Assembly: GCF_013179735.1 (NCBI RefSeq)
Contig: NZ_JABMEG010000001.1
Location: 992,001 to 1,056,000, forward strand
From: Permianibacter fluminis
GTDB taxonomy: Bacteria; Pseudomonadota; Gammaproteobacteria; Enterobacterales; Permianibacteraceae
Length of the DNA stretch: 64,000 nucleotides
Reading direction: 5' to 3'
Numbering within the stretch: position 1 is the first letter of the stretch; every line of letters begins with the position of its first letter. Below the pieces are notes generated by a model. The model was not told the origin of the DNA. It ran no database searches and worked only from the letters and a program-made list of their open reading frames with translations. The translations under genes and the position numbers were made by a program. This document shows, in pieces, positions 7,732 to 17,720 of the stretch.

Positions 7732-7887
7732 TTACTTGATCTTGGCTTCCTTGAACTCGACATGCTTGCGCACAACCGGATCGTACTTTTTCAGTGCGAG
7801 CTTTTCCGGGGTGGTGCGCTTGTTTTTGTCGGTCGTGTAGTAATAGCCGGTGCCAGCGGTCGATACCAGTTTGATCTTGTCACGCAT
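7732..7887 (-). CDS. rpmG: 50S ribosomal protein L33
   Basis: 51 aa beginning [20 protein letters not shown] and ending EFKEAKIK, the standard L33 of the large ribosomal subunit. The zinc-type cysteine pairs are absent, so this is the cysteine-free form. It follows rpmB by 12 bp on the same strand and ends at a strong terminator, the usual rpmB-rpmG operon. Confidence 0.98.
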   Translation of the reverse strand: MRDKIKLVSTAGTGYYYTTDKNKRTTPEKLALKKYDPVVRKHVEFKEAKIK

Positions 7888-7899
7888 GGTCAGGGCTCC

Positions 7900-8136
7900 T
7901 TAAACCTTGATGCCTTGGGCACGGACATCAACCAGCACGGCGTCGATGCCGTTCTTGTCGATGATACGCATGCCCTTGGACGAGACGCGCAGGCGCACGA
8001 AGCGCTTTTCGCTCTCGACCCAGAAACGGTGCCAGTGCAGATTGGGCAGGAAACGGCGACGGGTGTGCCGATTCGAGTGAGAAATGTTGTTGCCGGTGAT
8101 TGTTGCCTTACCGGTAACCATGCAAACGCGGGACAT
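7900..8136 (-). CDS. rpmB: 50S ribosomal protein L28
   Basis: 78 aa, the normal proteobacterial length: [30 protein letters not shown] and [18 protein letters not shown] are L28 hallmarks. A structural component of the large subunit. First gene of the rpmB-rpmG pair, upstream of radC on the same strand but with about 280 bp between, so its promoter probably lies within 8137-8414. GGAGGCTTTGCA precedes the start. Confidence 0.98.
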   Translation of the reverse strand: MSRVCMVTGKATITGNNISHSNRHTRRRFLPNLHWHRFWVESEKRFVRLRVSSKGMRIIDKNGIDAVLVDVRAQGIKV

Positions 8137-8414
8137 TGCAAAGCCTCCAAAACTTCAAAAATCGGTCCAGGGTCAGGTCAAACCGGATGCGGCGCCGACA
8201 CAAGGGCGCGGGATCTTACTTGACCAGTCCCGGCCCTGCAAGCTGATCACCCGCACGAAATTGATCATTTGCTGATCAGCCAGCGCTGGGCTGATGGCGG
8301 TTCCGCCGCGCTTGAACCGCCCTACGCGGGTTGGTGGGCCGGCGTAGCGGGTCCGCCGTCCCGGCGCTTCCTGCGTCCGCAACATGACTCCATGCCTGTA
8401 CAGCATGACCCGTC

Positions 8415-9089
8415 CTACATCAGGCCCCGTTCGGCCAGACTGACCGTGCTGCCTTGGCTGACCACGATATGGTCGAGCAGCCGGACATCAACCAGTGCCA
8501 GCGCCTCTTTCAGGGTTCGGGTCAGCGCCTCGTCGGCGGCTGACGGCTCGGCCACTCCGGACGGGTGGTTGTGGGCCACGATCAGGGCGGCGGCGTTGTG
8601 CAGCATGGCCTTTTGCACCAGCACCCGAGGGTAGACGCTGGCACCGTCGATGCTGCCCTGAAACAGCCGTTCGCTGGCGATCAGCCGGTGCCGGGTATCG
8701 AGAAACAACGCCAGAAAGACTTCATTGCGCTCGCCGGCAAGCTCGGCCTGCAGATAGCGCCGGACCTGCGCCGGCTGGCTGAAGGCCGGGCCGCGTTGCA
8801 GTTCGGCCGCCAAGCCGCGCCGGGACAGCTCTAGTGCCGCCAGCAGGCCGGCCGATTTGGCCGGACCGAGTCCCGGCAGCTTCAGCCGGGCCGCGCTGTC
8901 CGCTTGCAGCAGCCCGGGCAGGCCGCCGCATTGCTCGAGCAATTGCTGGCCGAGTTCGATGGCGCTTTTGCCGCGCACACCCACACGCAGCAGCACCGCC
9001 AGCAATTCGGCATCGGTCAGGGCATCGGGGCCGCGGGCGAGCAGTTTTTCGCGCGGGCGGGCATCCAGAGGCAGATCGGTAATGGCCAT
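8415..9089 (-). CDS. radC: RadC-family JAMM-domain protein
   Basis: 224 aa, matching the family. The N-terminal UPF0758 helix-hairpin-helix region ([21 protein letters not shown]) is followed by the MPN/JAMM metal site [16 protein letters not shown] (H-x-H and downstream S/D). Historically called a DNA repair protein; its real function is unresolved. It is divergent from coaBC with about 155 bp between, the same arrangement as in E. coli (rpmG-rpmB-radC / coaBC). AAAGGATTGTC precedes the ATG. Confidence 0.93.
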   Translation of the reverse strand: MAITDLPLDARPREKLLARGPDALTDAELLAVLLRVGVRGKSAIELGQQLLEQCGGLPGLLQADSAARLKLPGLGPAKSAGLLAALELSRRGLAAELQRGPAFSQPAQVRRYLQAELAGERNEVFLALFLDTRHRLIASERLFQGSIDGASVYPRVLVQKAMLHNAAALIVAHNHPSGVAEPSAADEALTRTLKEALALVDVRLLDHIVVSQGSTVSLAERGLM

Positions 9090-9245
9090 GACAATCCTTT
9101 GTCCAGTGCCGGTTTGCGCGCTTTTGCCAAGCCGGCATTCCAGCAGAACCCATTCGACTAAACGTCAGTGAGCGGTCACCTTTCCTGGGACCGGGTTTCG
9201 GCTATGATGCCCACTTTCGGCACCGAAACCGGACGGGAGTTTAGC

Positions 9246-10496
9246 GTGGCCGAGCTTTGTACAACAGTGTCGCCGGCGTCCCTGCAGGGCAAACGGATTC
9301 TGCTTGGCGTCACCGGCGGCATCGCTGCCTATAAATCGGCCGAGCTGACTCGCCGGCTGAAAGATGAAGGCGCCGAGGTCCGGGTCGTGATGACCAAGGG
9401 CGCCCGCGAATTCGTCACCCCACTGACGTTTCAGGCGGTGTCCGGCAATCCGGTTGGTACCGATCTGCTGGATCCGGCAGCTGAAGCCGCGATGGGTCAT
9501 ATCGAGCTGGCGCGATGGGCGGATCTGGTGCTGATCGCGCCGGCCAGTGCCGATGTCATTGCCAAGATGGCGGCCGGCCTTGCCGATGATCTGCTGACCA
9601 CGCTGGTGCTGGCGACCGCCGCGCCGATGCTGGTGGCGCCAGCCATGAACCAGCAGATGTACGCGCACCCGGCGACCCAGGCCAATCTGGCGACCCTGAA
9701 AACGCGCGGCGTGCTGCTGCTCGGCCCGGCGTCCGGCAATCAGGCCTGTGGCGAAGTCGGCCCCGGCCGCTTGCTCGAACCGCTGGAACTGGTTGCCATG
9801 GTCAGCGCTTACTTCGTGCCGAAGTCACTGCTGGGCAAGAAAATAGTCATCACGGCCGGGCCAACCCGGGAGCCGATCGACCCGGTCCGTTACCTGTCCA
9901 ATCACAGCTCCGGCAAGATGGGCTATGCCCTGGCCGAAGCGGCCGTTGCCGCCGGCGCCGAAACGGTGCTGGTGTCCGGCCAGGTCAGTTTGCCGGTGCC
10001 GCCCGGCGTGCGCCGTCTCAGCGTCGAAAGCGCCGCCGAGATGCATGCCGCGGTGCTGGCTGAAATCGGCAACAGCGCCATTTTTATCGGCTGTGCCGCC
10101 GTGGCCGATTACCGGTTGGCCAGCGTGGCCGCGCAGAAAATCAAGAAAACCAGCGATGAGCTGGAGCTCAAGCTCATCAAGAATCCGGACATTCTGGCCG
10201 ACGTCTCGGCACGCCCGGACCGGCCTTTCTGCGTCGGCTTCGCGGCTGAAACGGAGCAGGTGCTTACTCACGCTGAAAGCAAGCTACAGCGCAAAAAACT
10301 GGATATGATTTGCGCCAATGATGTGTCGCAGAGCGGGCTGGGCTTTGGCTGCGACGACAATGCCGTCACGGTCCTGATGCGGACCGACGCCGGTGCCGGT
10401 GTGCGCCAGCAGGCGTTGCCGGCGCAGAACAAACGCCTGCTGGCGCGGGCGCTGATTTCGCTGATTGCTTCGGAGTACCTGAGCCGCCATGGCTGA
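9246..10496 (+). CDS. coaBC: Bifunctional phosphopantothenoylcysteine decarboxylase / phosphopantothenate-cysteine ligase
   Basis: 416 aa from a GTG at 9246, chosen for CGGGAG seven bases upstream; in-frame ATGs at 9204/9207 would extend it. The N-terminal flavodoxin-like CoaC domain starts [22 protein letters not shown] and contains APAMNQQMY and [16 protein letters not shown]. The C-terminal CoaB domain starts [22 protein letters not shown] and carries [20 protein letters not shown]. It converts 4'-phosphopantothenate and cysteine to 4'-phosphopantetheine in CoA synthesis; coaD is also in this window (54751). It overlaps dut by 8 bp. Confidence 0.96.
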   Translation: MAELCTTVSPASLQGKRILLGVTGGIAAYKSAELTRRLKDEGAEVRVVMTKGAREFVTPLTFQAVSGNPVGTDLLDPAAEAAMGHIELARWADLVLIAPASADVIAKMAAGLADDLLTTLVLATAAPMLVAPAMNQQMYAHPATQANLATLKTRGVLLLGPASGNQACGEVGPGRLLEPLELVAMVSAYFVPKSLLGKKIVITAGPTREPIDPVRYLSNHSSGKMGYALAEAAVAAGAETVLVSGQVSLPVPPGVRRLSVESAAEMHAAVLAEIGNSAIFIGCAAVADYRLASVAAQKIKKTSDELELKLIKNPDILADVSARPDRPFCVGFAAETEQVLTHAESKLQRKKLDMICANDVSQSGLGFGCDDNAVTVLMRTDAGAGVRQQALPAQNKRLLARALISLIASEYLSRHG

Positions 10497-10959
10497 CGTG
10501 TCTGTTAAAGAAGTCCAACTGAAAATCCTGAACCCGAAAGTCGGCAGCGAGTTTCCGCTGCCGGCCTATGCCACCGACGGCTCGGCCGGCATGGATCTGC
10601 GCGCCTGCCTCGACGCGCCGCTTGTGGTCGAGCCGGGCCAGAGCGTGCTGATCCCGACCGGCCTCGCCCTTTATATTGGTGACCCCGGTCTGGCCGCGAC
10701 CATCCTGCCGCGTTCGGGGCTGGGCCATAAACATGGCATCGTGCTCGGCAATCTGGTTGGCCTCATCGATTCCGACTACCAGGGCGAGCTGCTCATCTCC
10801 TGTTGGAACCGCAGCCAGCATGCCTATACTGTCCAGCCGGGCGAGCGCATTGCCCAGCTGGTGATTGTGCCGGTGGTCCAGCCCCGCTTGCGGGTGGTTG
10901 AGACCTTCACCGCCACCGCGCGTGGAAGCGGTGGCTTCGGCCATTCCGGTCAGCACTGA
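10489..10959 (+). CDS. dut: dUTP diphosphatase (dUTPase)
   Basis: 156 aa. The conserved trimeric dUTPase motifs are all present: [14 protein letters not shown] (motif 1), [11 protein letters not shown] (2), [11 protein letters not shown] (3), [13 protein letters not shown] (4) and [10 protein letters not shown] (5). It hydrolyses dUTP to dUMP and pyrophosphate, supplying dTMP precursor and keeping uracil out of DNA. The start overlaps the coaBC end by 8 bp, so translation is likely coupled. Confidence 0.98.
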   Translation: MADVSVKEVQLKILNPKVGSEFPLPAYATDGSAGMDLRACLDAPLVVEPGQSVLIPTGLALYIGDPGLAATILPRSGLGHKHGIVLGNLVGLIDSDYQGELLISCWNRSQHAYTVQPGERIAQLVIVPVVQPRLRVVETFTATARGSGGFGHSGQH

Positions 10960-11021
10960 CGCCGTCTGCCAGATTCGCTGGAACCAGGAACAACTTAGAA
11001 AGAGAAAAGGAAGCGCTGAGC

Positions 11022-13550
11022 GTGAAAAAACGCGAGAAACCCGTTGCCGTCAAGGCCCGTCCCGAGAACAAGAAAGAAGGCGCTGCCGCCAGCCCGGCCA
11101 GCGGTGTGGCCAAAAGTGCGCTGGCACTCGGTGGCAAATGGCTGGGCTTGTCGCTGCTGGCCGTGATGGCGGTCGGGGCGGCGCTGTATTTCCTGACCGT
11201 GTCCGGACCGGCCACCCTGCGCGCCGGCCAATACACCGAAACCCTGCTGGGCAATGCTGCCGACCGCATCGAGCAGCAGCTGACCTTTATCCGTTCGCGA
11301 CTAACGGTTGCCGCTGGCGACAGCACCATCGCCGCCGCCTTTACTGCTGCCGATCCGGCGACCCTGATGGCGACCGAGCAAACCCTGGCCCGGCAATTCC
11401 CGGAAGTGCTCGGCATCCGCTTGCTGGCGGCCGACTGGCATGAGCTGGATATGAATAGCTCGCTGCCCATCAGCAACGTCACCCTGGATCTGCTGCGCCA
11501 GGCCCGGCAGAAAAAGCCGGTGCAGGTTGAGTTGGTGCTGCCGGGCAAGCCGCGCCAGCACATCGCGCTGATTGAACCGGTCAAGGTCAACAACGAGATC
11601 GTCGGTTTTGTCCTGGCCGGCATGAAGCTGGAAGTGCTGCAGCAAGCGCTGGCCGGTACCCAAGGCTCGCCGGGTTACCTTGAACTGTCGCAAGATTTCT
11701 CCGATGCCGCCCAAACCGTTGCCAGCCGTGGTGACAACAGTTTGAAGAGCGGTGTCGCGGCGCCGTACAGCCGCGATTTGGCCGGTGCGCCGTGGAAACT
11801 GGCGTACTGGCCGACAGCCGAAGAAGGCGCGACCAACAGCACGCTGGAAATCACCTATTGGGGATCATTGGCGCTGCTGCTGCTTGCCGTCGGCGGTGCC
11901 GGCGTCATGCTGATCCGGACGCTTGATCAGGCTCAGCATCAGGATGCCGCGCGTTTGCTGAAAGCCCTGCTCGATGCCCGCAGCAGCGACGGCAAGCTGG
12001 CGCCGGAGCGTTACGATCTGGCCGTGTTCAAGGACATGGCGGTGACGCTGGCCCGGCACGAATGGGCGGGCAAAGCCCAGGCGGCGGCGAACGCGGCAGC
12101 AGCGGCTGCCGCACCGGTCAACGCCTTGCCAGCAACCGGCAGCCAGCCGGTGCTGGCCGCGCCGGAAGCGGGCCGCATCCGGCTCAATGCGGAAATTTTC
12201 CGCGCTTACGATATTCGCGGCGTGGTCGGCGACTCGCTGACCGCCGAAGTGGTCAAGCAAATCGGTCGCGCCATTGGTTCGGAAGCATTTGATCGCGGCG
12301 AGCAGAAAATTGTCATCGCCCGCGATGGTCGCCTGTCCGGGCCGGAATTGCTGACCGCGTTGAAGCAAGGCCTGCTGGAAAGCGGCCGCGATGTGGTCGA
12401 TCTCGGTGCCGTACCGACCCCGCTGCTGTATTTCGCCACCCATTACCTGTCGACCCGTTCTGGCGTGATGCTGACCGGCAGCCACAATCCGTCCGAATAC
12501 AACGGTCTGAAAATTGTCATCGCGGGCGAAACGCTGGCCGGTGACGATATCCAGCGGCTGCGTGAGCGCATCGAAAACGGCAACCTGCTGTCCGGTCGCG
12601 GCAGCAGCGAAAGCCTGTCGATCAACGAAGATTACATCGCGCAAATCACCGGCGACATTGCGCTCGCCCAGCCGCTGAAAGTCGTGATCGATTGCGGCAA
12701 CGGCATTGCCGGCGCGGTGGCACCGACGCTATACAAAGCGCTCGGCTGTGAAGTTGTCGAATTGTTCTGTGATGTCGATGGCCGCTTCCCGAATCACCAT
12801 CCGGATCCGTCCAAGCCGGAAAACCTGAAGAAGCTAATTGCCACCGTGCTGGAAACTGGCGCCGACATCGGCCTGGCATTCGATGGCGATGGTGATCGCC
12901 TCGGTGTGATCGATTCGACCGGCAAGATCATCTGGGCCGATCGTCAGCTGATGCTGTACTCGATGGATGTGCTGTCACGTCACCCCGGCACCGACATCAT
13001 TTACGACGTCAAATGCTCACGCCATCTGGCGCGCGTGATCACCGGCCACGGCGGCCGGCCGCTGATGTGGCGCACCGGGCACTCGTTCATCAAAGCCAAA
13101 ATGCGGGAAACGGGGGCGTTGCTCGCCGGTGAACAAAGCGGCCACATTTTCTTCAAGGAACGCTGGTTCGGTTTTGATGACGCCATTTACACCGGCGCCC
13201 GCCTGCTGGAAATTCTGGCCGCGGATTTCCGCAAGTCGGCCGATATTTTCAAGAGCTTGCCGGAAGGCGTGTCAACGCCAGAATTGAACATGACGATCAG
13301 CGAACAGCGCAAATTCGCTTTTGTTGATCGCTTGGCCAAGCAGGGCCAGTTTGCCGGTGGTCAGATCAACACGACCGACGGCATCCGGGTCGACTTTTCC
13401 GATGGCTGGGGTCTGGTCCGGGCATCGAATACCACACCGAGTCTGGTGATCCGCTTTGAAGCCGATACCGACGCGGCGCTGATCCGCATTCAGGAGTTGT
13501 TCCGCGGACAGATGCTGGCGATTGATCCGGCTGTGCAGCTGCCGTTTTGA
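11022..13550 (+). CDS. algC: Phosphomannomutase/phosphoglucomutase with N-terminal membrane-anchored sensor-like domain (AlgC type)
   Basis: 842 aa from GTG 11022 (AAAAGGAAG upstream). The N-terminus is a basic tail followed by a membrane segment at about 38-60 (WLGLSLLAVMAVGAALYFLTV), an extracytoplasmic region of about 220 aa, a second segment at about 280-300 (SLALLLLAVGGAGVMLI), and an Ala-rich linker. The catalytic part starts near NAEIFRAYDIRGVVG and has the phosphoserine loop TGSHNP (Ser about 487) and the metal loop DGDGDR (about 621-626). It makes mannose-1-P and glucose-1-P for LPS or exopolysaccharide. Position between dut and slmA matches the Pseudomonas-type dut-algC order. Confidence 0.93.
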   Translation: MKKREKPVAVKARPENKKEGAAASPASGVAKSALALGGKWLGLSLLAVMAVGAALYFLTVSGPATLRAGQYTETLLGNAADRIEQQLTFIRSRLTVAAGDSTIAAAFTAADPATLMATEQTLARQFPEVLGIRLLAADWHELDMNSSLPISNVTLDLLRQARQKKPVQVELVLPGKPRQHIALIEPVKVNNEIVGFVLAGMKLEVLQQALAGTQGSPGYLELSQDFSDAAQTVASRGDNSLKSGVAAPYSRDLAGAPWKLAYWPTAEEGATNSTLEITYWGSLALLLLAVGGAGVMLIRTLDQAQHQDAARLLKALLDARSSDGKLAPERYDLAVFKDMAVTLARHEWAGKAQAAANAAAAAAAPVNALPATGSQPVLAAPEAGRIRLNAEIFRAYDIRGVVGDSLTAEVVKQIGRAIGSEAFDRGEQKIVIARDGRLSGPELLTALKQGLLESGRDVVDLGAVPTPLLYFATHYLSTRSGVMLTGSHNPSEYNGLKIVIAGETLAGDDIQRLRERIENGNLLSGRGSSESLSINEDYIAQITGDIALAQPLKVVIDCGNGIAGAVAPTLYKALGCEVVELFCDVDGRFPNHHPDPSKPENLKKLIATVLETGADIGLAFDGDGDRLGVIDSTGKIIWADRQLMLYSMDVLSRHPGTDIIYDVKCSRHLARVITGHGGRPLMWRTGHSFIKAKMRETGALLAGEQSGHIFFKERWFGFDDAIYTGARLLEILAADFRKSADIFKSLPEGVSTPELNMTISEQRKFAFVDRLAKQGQFAGGQINTTDGIRVDFSDGWGLVRASNTTPSLVIRFEADTDAALIRIQELFRGQMLAIDPAVQLPF

Positions 13551-13576
13551 CGGCGCGGTCCCGACAGGAGAATGCC

Positions 13577-14197
13577 ATGACGACTCGTACGGAAGGTTCG
13601 CGCAAACAGCAGATTCTGGAAACCCTGGCCCGCATGCTGGAGCAAAGTCCCGGCGAGCGGATCACTACCGCGCAGTTGGCGGCAGCGCTCGGCGTTTCCG
13701 AAGCGGCGTTGTATCGGCAGTTTCCGAGCAAGGCCAGAATGTTCGAAGGCCTGCTCGATTTCATCGAAGAAGTGGTGTTCACCCGGGTTCGGGTGATTCT
13801 GGATGAAGAGCCGGATGCCATCGCCCGCTGCGGCAAAATCATAAGCCTGGTGCTGACGTTTTCCGCGCGCAATCCCGGCATGTCGCGCTTGCTGACCGGC
13901 GATGCTTTGATCGGTGAAGACGAGCGCCTGCCCGCCCGGGTGTCGCAACTGTTTGATCGGTTGGAAATGCAGCTGCGGCAAGTGCTGCGCGAAGGCGTGC
14001 TTAATGCCAATGCGCCGCTGGTGGTCGATGTCAACGCCGCCGCCAACTTGATGCTGGCGGTTCTGGAAGGCCGGGTGCGGCAGTTTGTTCGCAGCAATTT
14101 CAAACAGGCGCCGACCGCGCAGTGGGATGCGCAATGGAGCCTGTTGCAGGATGCCATGGCCAATGGCGTGCGGCGGCCCAAGGCGGCACTGGCTTGA
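13577..14197 (+). CDS. slmA: Nucleoid occlusion factor SlmA (TetR family)
   Basis: 206 aa from ATG 13577 (CAGGAG six bases upstream). The HTH reads ITTAQLAAALGVSEAALYRQFPSKARMFEGLLDFIEE, as in SlmA, and the C-terminal ligand-like domain is typical in length. SlmA binds specific chromosomal sites and blocks FtsZ ring formation over the nucleoid. The dut-to-pyrE neighbourhood is the conserved slmA locus of gammaproteobacteria. Confidence 0.93.
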   Translation: MTTRTEGSRKQQILETLARMLEQSPGERITTAQLAAALGVSEAALYRQFPSKARMFEGLLDFIEEVVFTRVRVILDEEPDAIARCGKIISLVLTFSARNPGMSRLLTGDALIGEDERLPARVSQLFDRLEMQLRQVLREGVLNANAPLVVDVNAAANLMLAVLEGRVRQFVRSNFKQAPTAQWDAQWSLLQDAMANGVRRPKAALA

Positions 14198-14233
14198 GCC
14201 CGGACAGATAAGAAAACGCACAGTTAACAACGG

Positions 14234-14278
14234 GCCAAATAAAAAAAGCCGCGCGATGCGCGGCTTTTTTTATTTGGC
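14234..14278. terminator. Bidirectional rho-independent terminator (slmA / leftward secreted-protein gene)
   Basis: A perfect 21-bp stem (14234-14254 with 14258-14278, loop GAT) that includes A7 and T7 tracts within the arms. It therefore works as a GC hairpin plus U-run on either strand, between the convergent slmA and the gene ending at 14304. Confidence 0.95.
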
Positions 14279-14303
14279 GAAATACGCCGGCCCGACAGTC
14301 GGT

Positions 14304-15335
14304 TCAGTTGAGCCGGCTGTTCAGATAGTTCTCGAAACCGGCGACGATATTGCGCACCCGCTCGCTGGCACACAAGGCCGCACCCTGATCGCTTTTCTCG
14401 CAGCTGACTTCCAGCACCAGCTGGGCGCCTTGATCGCGTTCCGGGACAAACGAGAACGCCAGCGAGACATCGCGCTCGTTCATCGGCTTGCCGGTCAGGA
14501 TCAAGGTGTCGGTGACGATTTCCAACGACCGGGTGCCATTGTCACGGGCGTAAATCTGTGCCAGCTGCCAGGCCTTCCGGCATTCTTCATTGTTGCGGCA
14601 CAAAACGACGGCGGTGGTGCCTTCAGTGCCTTCCACGCCGCTTTCATCACGTTTGCGCAGCAGCCGCTGGGTCTGCAATTCCTTGAACCGGATGATGTCG
14701 TTCTTGAAGCGCTCGGCGATTTTGTTTTTCTCGCCGTTCTGGGCATCGACGAAACCTTTGTTGTCGTCAATCTGCCGCTGCGATTCCTGAATGTCCTTCA
14801 ACAATTGCGACGGCACCGACTGACCGCGACGCTCGTAATCGGCGGCATGGCGCTGCATTTCTTCCAGCTGAGTAGTCAGCAGATTGGTTTGCCCGTTACG
14901 GATGCTGATCTGGACATCGAGTGCGGACAGCTGGGTATCGCGCGCGCGCATGATGTCTTCGACCGAGGCAAACTGGCGGATCAATTCGGCATCGCGTCGG
15001 ATCGCTTCTTTGCGTGCCCGCTCATCGGCCGCTTCCTGCAGTTTCCGGCGCTTTTCTTCCGCCTGCTCGGCCTTGCTCAGTACCGGCGGCACCACTTGTA
15101 GTGTTTGTCCGGCGAGATTCAGGATGCTGTAGCCCTTCGGCACGATTTCCGGTGGCAGGTAGTCCTTGACCACGGTACTGCCCGTTTCATCCACGAAGCG
15201 GTACATCACACCCGGCGGCGTGGACGAGGTTTTGGTTTTGCCCGGCTTCGGTTTGTTTTGGGCGGCGTCCAGCGCAGGGGCGCTGATCAGCAACGCTGCC
15301 ACGATCAGCAGCAGAAATTTAGACACGGATGCCAT
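14304..15335 (-). CDS. Secreted coiled-coil protein with DUF4124-like N-terminus
   Basis: 343 aa from ATG 15335; an upstream ATG at 15374 would overlap pyrE further. Signal peptide [18 protein letters not shown], then a short beta region ([20 protein letters not shown]) like DUF4124. A long charged coiled coil (about residues 80-215, rich in K, E, R and Q) follows, then a C-terminal domain with four cysteines ([17 protein letters not shown]). Function unknown. It overlaps the pyrE 3' end by 17 bp on the same strand and is probably co-transcribed with it. Confidence 0.75.
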   Translation of the reverse strand: MASVSKFLLLIVAALLISAPALDAAQNKPKPGKTKTSSTPPGVMYRFVDETGSTVVKDYLPPEIVPKGYSILNLAGQTLQVVPPVLSKAEQAEEKRRKLQEAADERARKEAIRRDAELIRQFASVEDIMRARDTQLSALDVQISIRNGQTNLLTTQLEEMQRHAADYERRGQSVPSQLLKDIQESQRQIDDNKGFVDAQNGEKNKIAERFKNDIIRFKELQTQRLLRKRDESGVEGTEGTTAVVLCRNNEECRKAWQLAQIYARDNGTRSLEIVTDTLILTGKPMNERDVSLAFSFVPERDQGAQLVLEVSCEKSDQGAALCASERVRNIVAGFENYLNSRLN

Positions 15336-15966
15336 AGCGTTGACGATAATCCTCGATATGGGCGGCGTGAACACGGAACGCCGGGGCTTCCTGCAAAAAG
15401 CTTATCAGATCGCGCAGCCGGACAATGGCTGCAACCGGAATGCCATACTCCCGTTCGATCTCCTGAATGGCTGACAGTTCCCCCTGGCCGCGTTCCTCGC
15501 GGTCCAGCGCGACCACGACCCCGGCCGGGGTCGCGCCATGGCGCTGCAGCAGTTGCATGGTCTCACGGATGGCCGTGCCGGCCGTGATAACGTCGTCAAT
15601 GATCAGCACTCTGCCCTGCAAGGGCGCGCCAACAATCAGGCCGCCTTCGCCGTGGTCCTTGGCCTCCTTGCGGTTGAAGCTCCACGGCATGTCGACATTG
15701 TGGTGCTCAGCCAGTGCAATGGCGGTTGCGGAGACCAGCGGAATGCCTTTGTAGGCCGGACCGAACAGCAGGTCGGCGGCAATGTGCGAGGTCTGGATGG
15801 CCTGCGCATAGAACTGGCCCAGCTTGGCCAGATCGCGACCGCGCTGGAACAGCCCGGCATTGAAAAAATACGGGCTTTTGCGGCCGGACTTCAGTTCAAA
15901 CTCGCCAAATTTCAGGACCTGGCGGGACAGGGCAAATTCGATGAACTCGCGCTGGAATGACAACAT
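15319..15966 (-). CDS. pyrE: Orotate phosphoribosyltransferase
   Basis: 215 aa. The PRPP-binding motif [16 protein letters not shown] and the N-terminal [19 protein letters not shown] are diagnostic. Converts orotate and PRPP to OMP in pyrimidine synthesis. Divergent from the Crc/exonuclease III homologue with 161 bp between, as in Pseudomonas (crc-pyrE). It overlaps the downstream secreted-protein gene. Confidence 0.98.
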   Translation of the reverse strand: MLSFQREFIEFALSRQVLKFGEFELKSGRKSPYFFNAGLFQRGRDLAKLGQFYAQAIQTSHIAADLLFGPAYKGIPLVSATAIALAEHHNVDMPWSFNRKEAKDHGEGGLIVGAPLQGRVLIIDDVITAGTAIRETMQLLQRHGATPAGVVVALDREERGQGELSAIQEIEREYGIPVAAIVRLRDLISFLQEAPAFRVHAAHIEDYRQRYGIRV

Positions 15967-16127
15967 CGGATAACTCTCGTGGCGGGCTAGCGGGCAAGAA
16001 CAGCTGCTTATGATAGCCTGCCGCGCACATCCGACCCAGTAGTGATGCGGCGAATATCGGCTGGCGCGTCAAGCTGCACAGGTCGGCGCAGTGGGCCAAC
16101 CGCGGCCATCAGAGGAGAACCTTGCCC

Positions 16128-16904
16128 ATGCTCAGCGTGGCTTCCATCAACGTCAATGGCCTGCGTTCGGCGGCCAAGAAAGGCCTGTTTGCCTGGCTGA
16201 CCAAACGCCAGCTCGATGTCATCTGCATTCAGGAACTGAAAGCGCAGGACCATCAGCTCGACGAGCCGGACTTTCATCTCGACGGCTATCACCGTTACCT
16301 GTTCCCGGCCGAGCGGCCCGGTTACTCCGGCGTGGCGCTGTACAGCAAGATCAAACCGAAGTCGGTCAAGACCGGACTCGGCTTTGCCCAGGCCGATACC
16401 GAAGGCCGCTACATCGAAGCCGATTACGGCAGCGTCAAAATCGCCTCGCTGTATTTGCCATCCGGTTCCTCCGGTCCGGAACGGCAAGCCTGCAAAGACG
16501 AGTTTCTTGAGCTGTATATGCCCATCCTGAAGAAAAAGGCCAAGGAAGCAACGCCCTACATCGTGGTTGGCGATTACAACATCGCGCACAAGGAAATCGA
16601 TCTGAAAAACTGGAAATCGAACCAGAAAAATTCCGGCTTTCTGCCGCACGAGCGGGCCTGGCTGGATGAGCTGTTCGACCATGTCGGTTTTGTCGACGCC
16701 TTTCGCGTGGTTGATCAACGTCCGGACCAGTACACCTGGTGGAGCAACCGCGGTCAGGCCTACGCCAAGAACGTTGGCTGGCGGATTGATTACCATATCG
16801 TCTCGCCGGCGCTAAAAAGCAAAATCAAACGCGCCGAGATTTACAAAGACGAGAAGTTCTCCGATCACGCGCCGCTGATTCTCGACTACGATCTGAAACT
16901 GTAA
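16128..16904 (+). CDS. Exonuclease III / Crc-family protein with nuclease residues kept
   Basis: 258 aa from ATG 16128; a TTG six bases upstream sits closer to the AGGAG and is an alternative start. Full endonuclease/exonuclease/phosphatase fold: SINVNGLRSA, IQELKAQ (metal-binding Glu), YSGVALYSK, GDYNIAHKEIDL (Asp and Asn), GWRIDY, and SDHAPL (Asp-His). Position next to pyrE and parts of the sequence (GFLPHERAWLDELF, GLGFAQADTEGRYIEADY) match the Pseudomonas crc locus, but Crc has lost QE and SDH (QD, SQH). I therefore call an active AP endonuclease/3'-5' exonuclease likely, with a Crc-like role possible. A CGGCCG hairpin follows the stop. Confidence 0.88.
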   Translation: MLSVASINVNGLRSAAKKGLFAWLTKRQLDVICIQELKAQDHQLDEPDFHLDGYHRYLFPAERPGYSGVALYSKIKPKSVKTGLGFAQADTEGRYIEADYGSVKIASLYLPSGSSGPERQACKDEFLELYMPILKKKAKEATPYIVVGDYNIAHKEIDLKNWKSNQKNSGFLPHERAWLDELFDHVGFVDAFRVVDQRPDQYTWWSNRGQAYAKNVGWRIDYHIVSPALKSKIKRAEIYKDEKFSDHAPLILDYDLKL

Positions 16905-17095
16905 CGCACTTGCAATGACCCGGCCGAGGACGGCCGGGCGCGCTGTTGGTGCTAGAGCTGCTGTTAAAGCCACTGCTGACGCAGACGCTGACATCGACGC
17001 GAATGTCAGCGCCGATTTCCGCACCAGCAGCAAGCCGCCAGACCGGGGATTCGCACCGGCCGCTTGGGTCATCACGTCACTGCCGAGGTTTCGCC

Positions 17096-17596
17096 ATGCC
17101 CATCAACGAGCCCGCCAACTACCTCGATCAACTGATCCGGCAAACCCGCGCCCACCACGTGACGCTGTCGACCATGGCCGATCAGAAAGCCAACATGCTG
17201 CTGACCATGTCATCGGTGGTGCTGACGCTGTCGTTGCCACAGCTGAACAATCCGGGCCTGCGACACGCGGTCATGGCGCTGATGGCGGCGTGCCTGCTTA
17301 CCCTGATTCTGGCCTGCTATGTGGTCATGCCGAAACTGCTGTTCGGTAAAGACAAACGCCCGATCGCCGATCGCAACCTGCTGTTCTTCGCCGACTTTGA
17401 GGATATGAGCTTCGAGCAATACCGACAGGAAATGGCCACGCTGCTCAACAACCCGGCCAGCGCCTACGATCTGCAACTGCAGGAAATCTATCGCATGGGC
17501 CAGTATCTGGCCTGGAAGAAATACCGGTTTCTGCGCTGGGCTTATGTGACGTTTCTGGCCGGATTTGTCATTGCTGGCGTGTTACTGTTCTTCTGA
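17096..17596 (+). CDS. Pycsar-effector-like (PycTM / DUF5706) membrane protein, no cyclase nearby
   Basis: 166 aa from ATG 17096 (CCGAGG upstream). The region YLDQLIRQTRAHHVTLSTMA then DQKANMLLTMSSVVLTLSL is the signature of the DUF5706/Pycsar-effector membrane domain, as I remember it. Membrane segments: about 30-46, 57-77 (LRHAVMALMAACLLTLILACYV) and the C-terminal RWAYVTFLAGFVIAGVLLFF. In Pycsar systems such proteins damage the membrane after a pyrimidine cyclase makes cCMP or cUMP. No cyclase gene lies on either side, so this is either an orphan effector or a family member with another role. About 190 bp after the Crc-like gene. Confidence 0.7.
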   Translation: MPINEPANYLDQLIRQTRAHHVTLSTMADQKANMLLTMSSVVLTLSLPQLNNPGLRHAVMALMAACLLTLILACYVVMPKLLFGKDKRPIADRNLLFFADFEDMSFEQYRQEMATLLNNPASAYDLQLQEIYRMGQYLAWKKYRFLRWAYVTFLAGFVIAGVLLFF

Positions 17597-17720
17597 GACT
17601 CTCTATTCGATGAGCTCAGCTGCCGCAAAGACACATGGAAGTTTGACAATGCAAGCGCATTTCCCGGTGAAATATACAAAGCCGCCAATCGCTTTCGATT
17701 CCGCCGCAAAACCGAATCCG

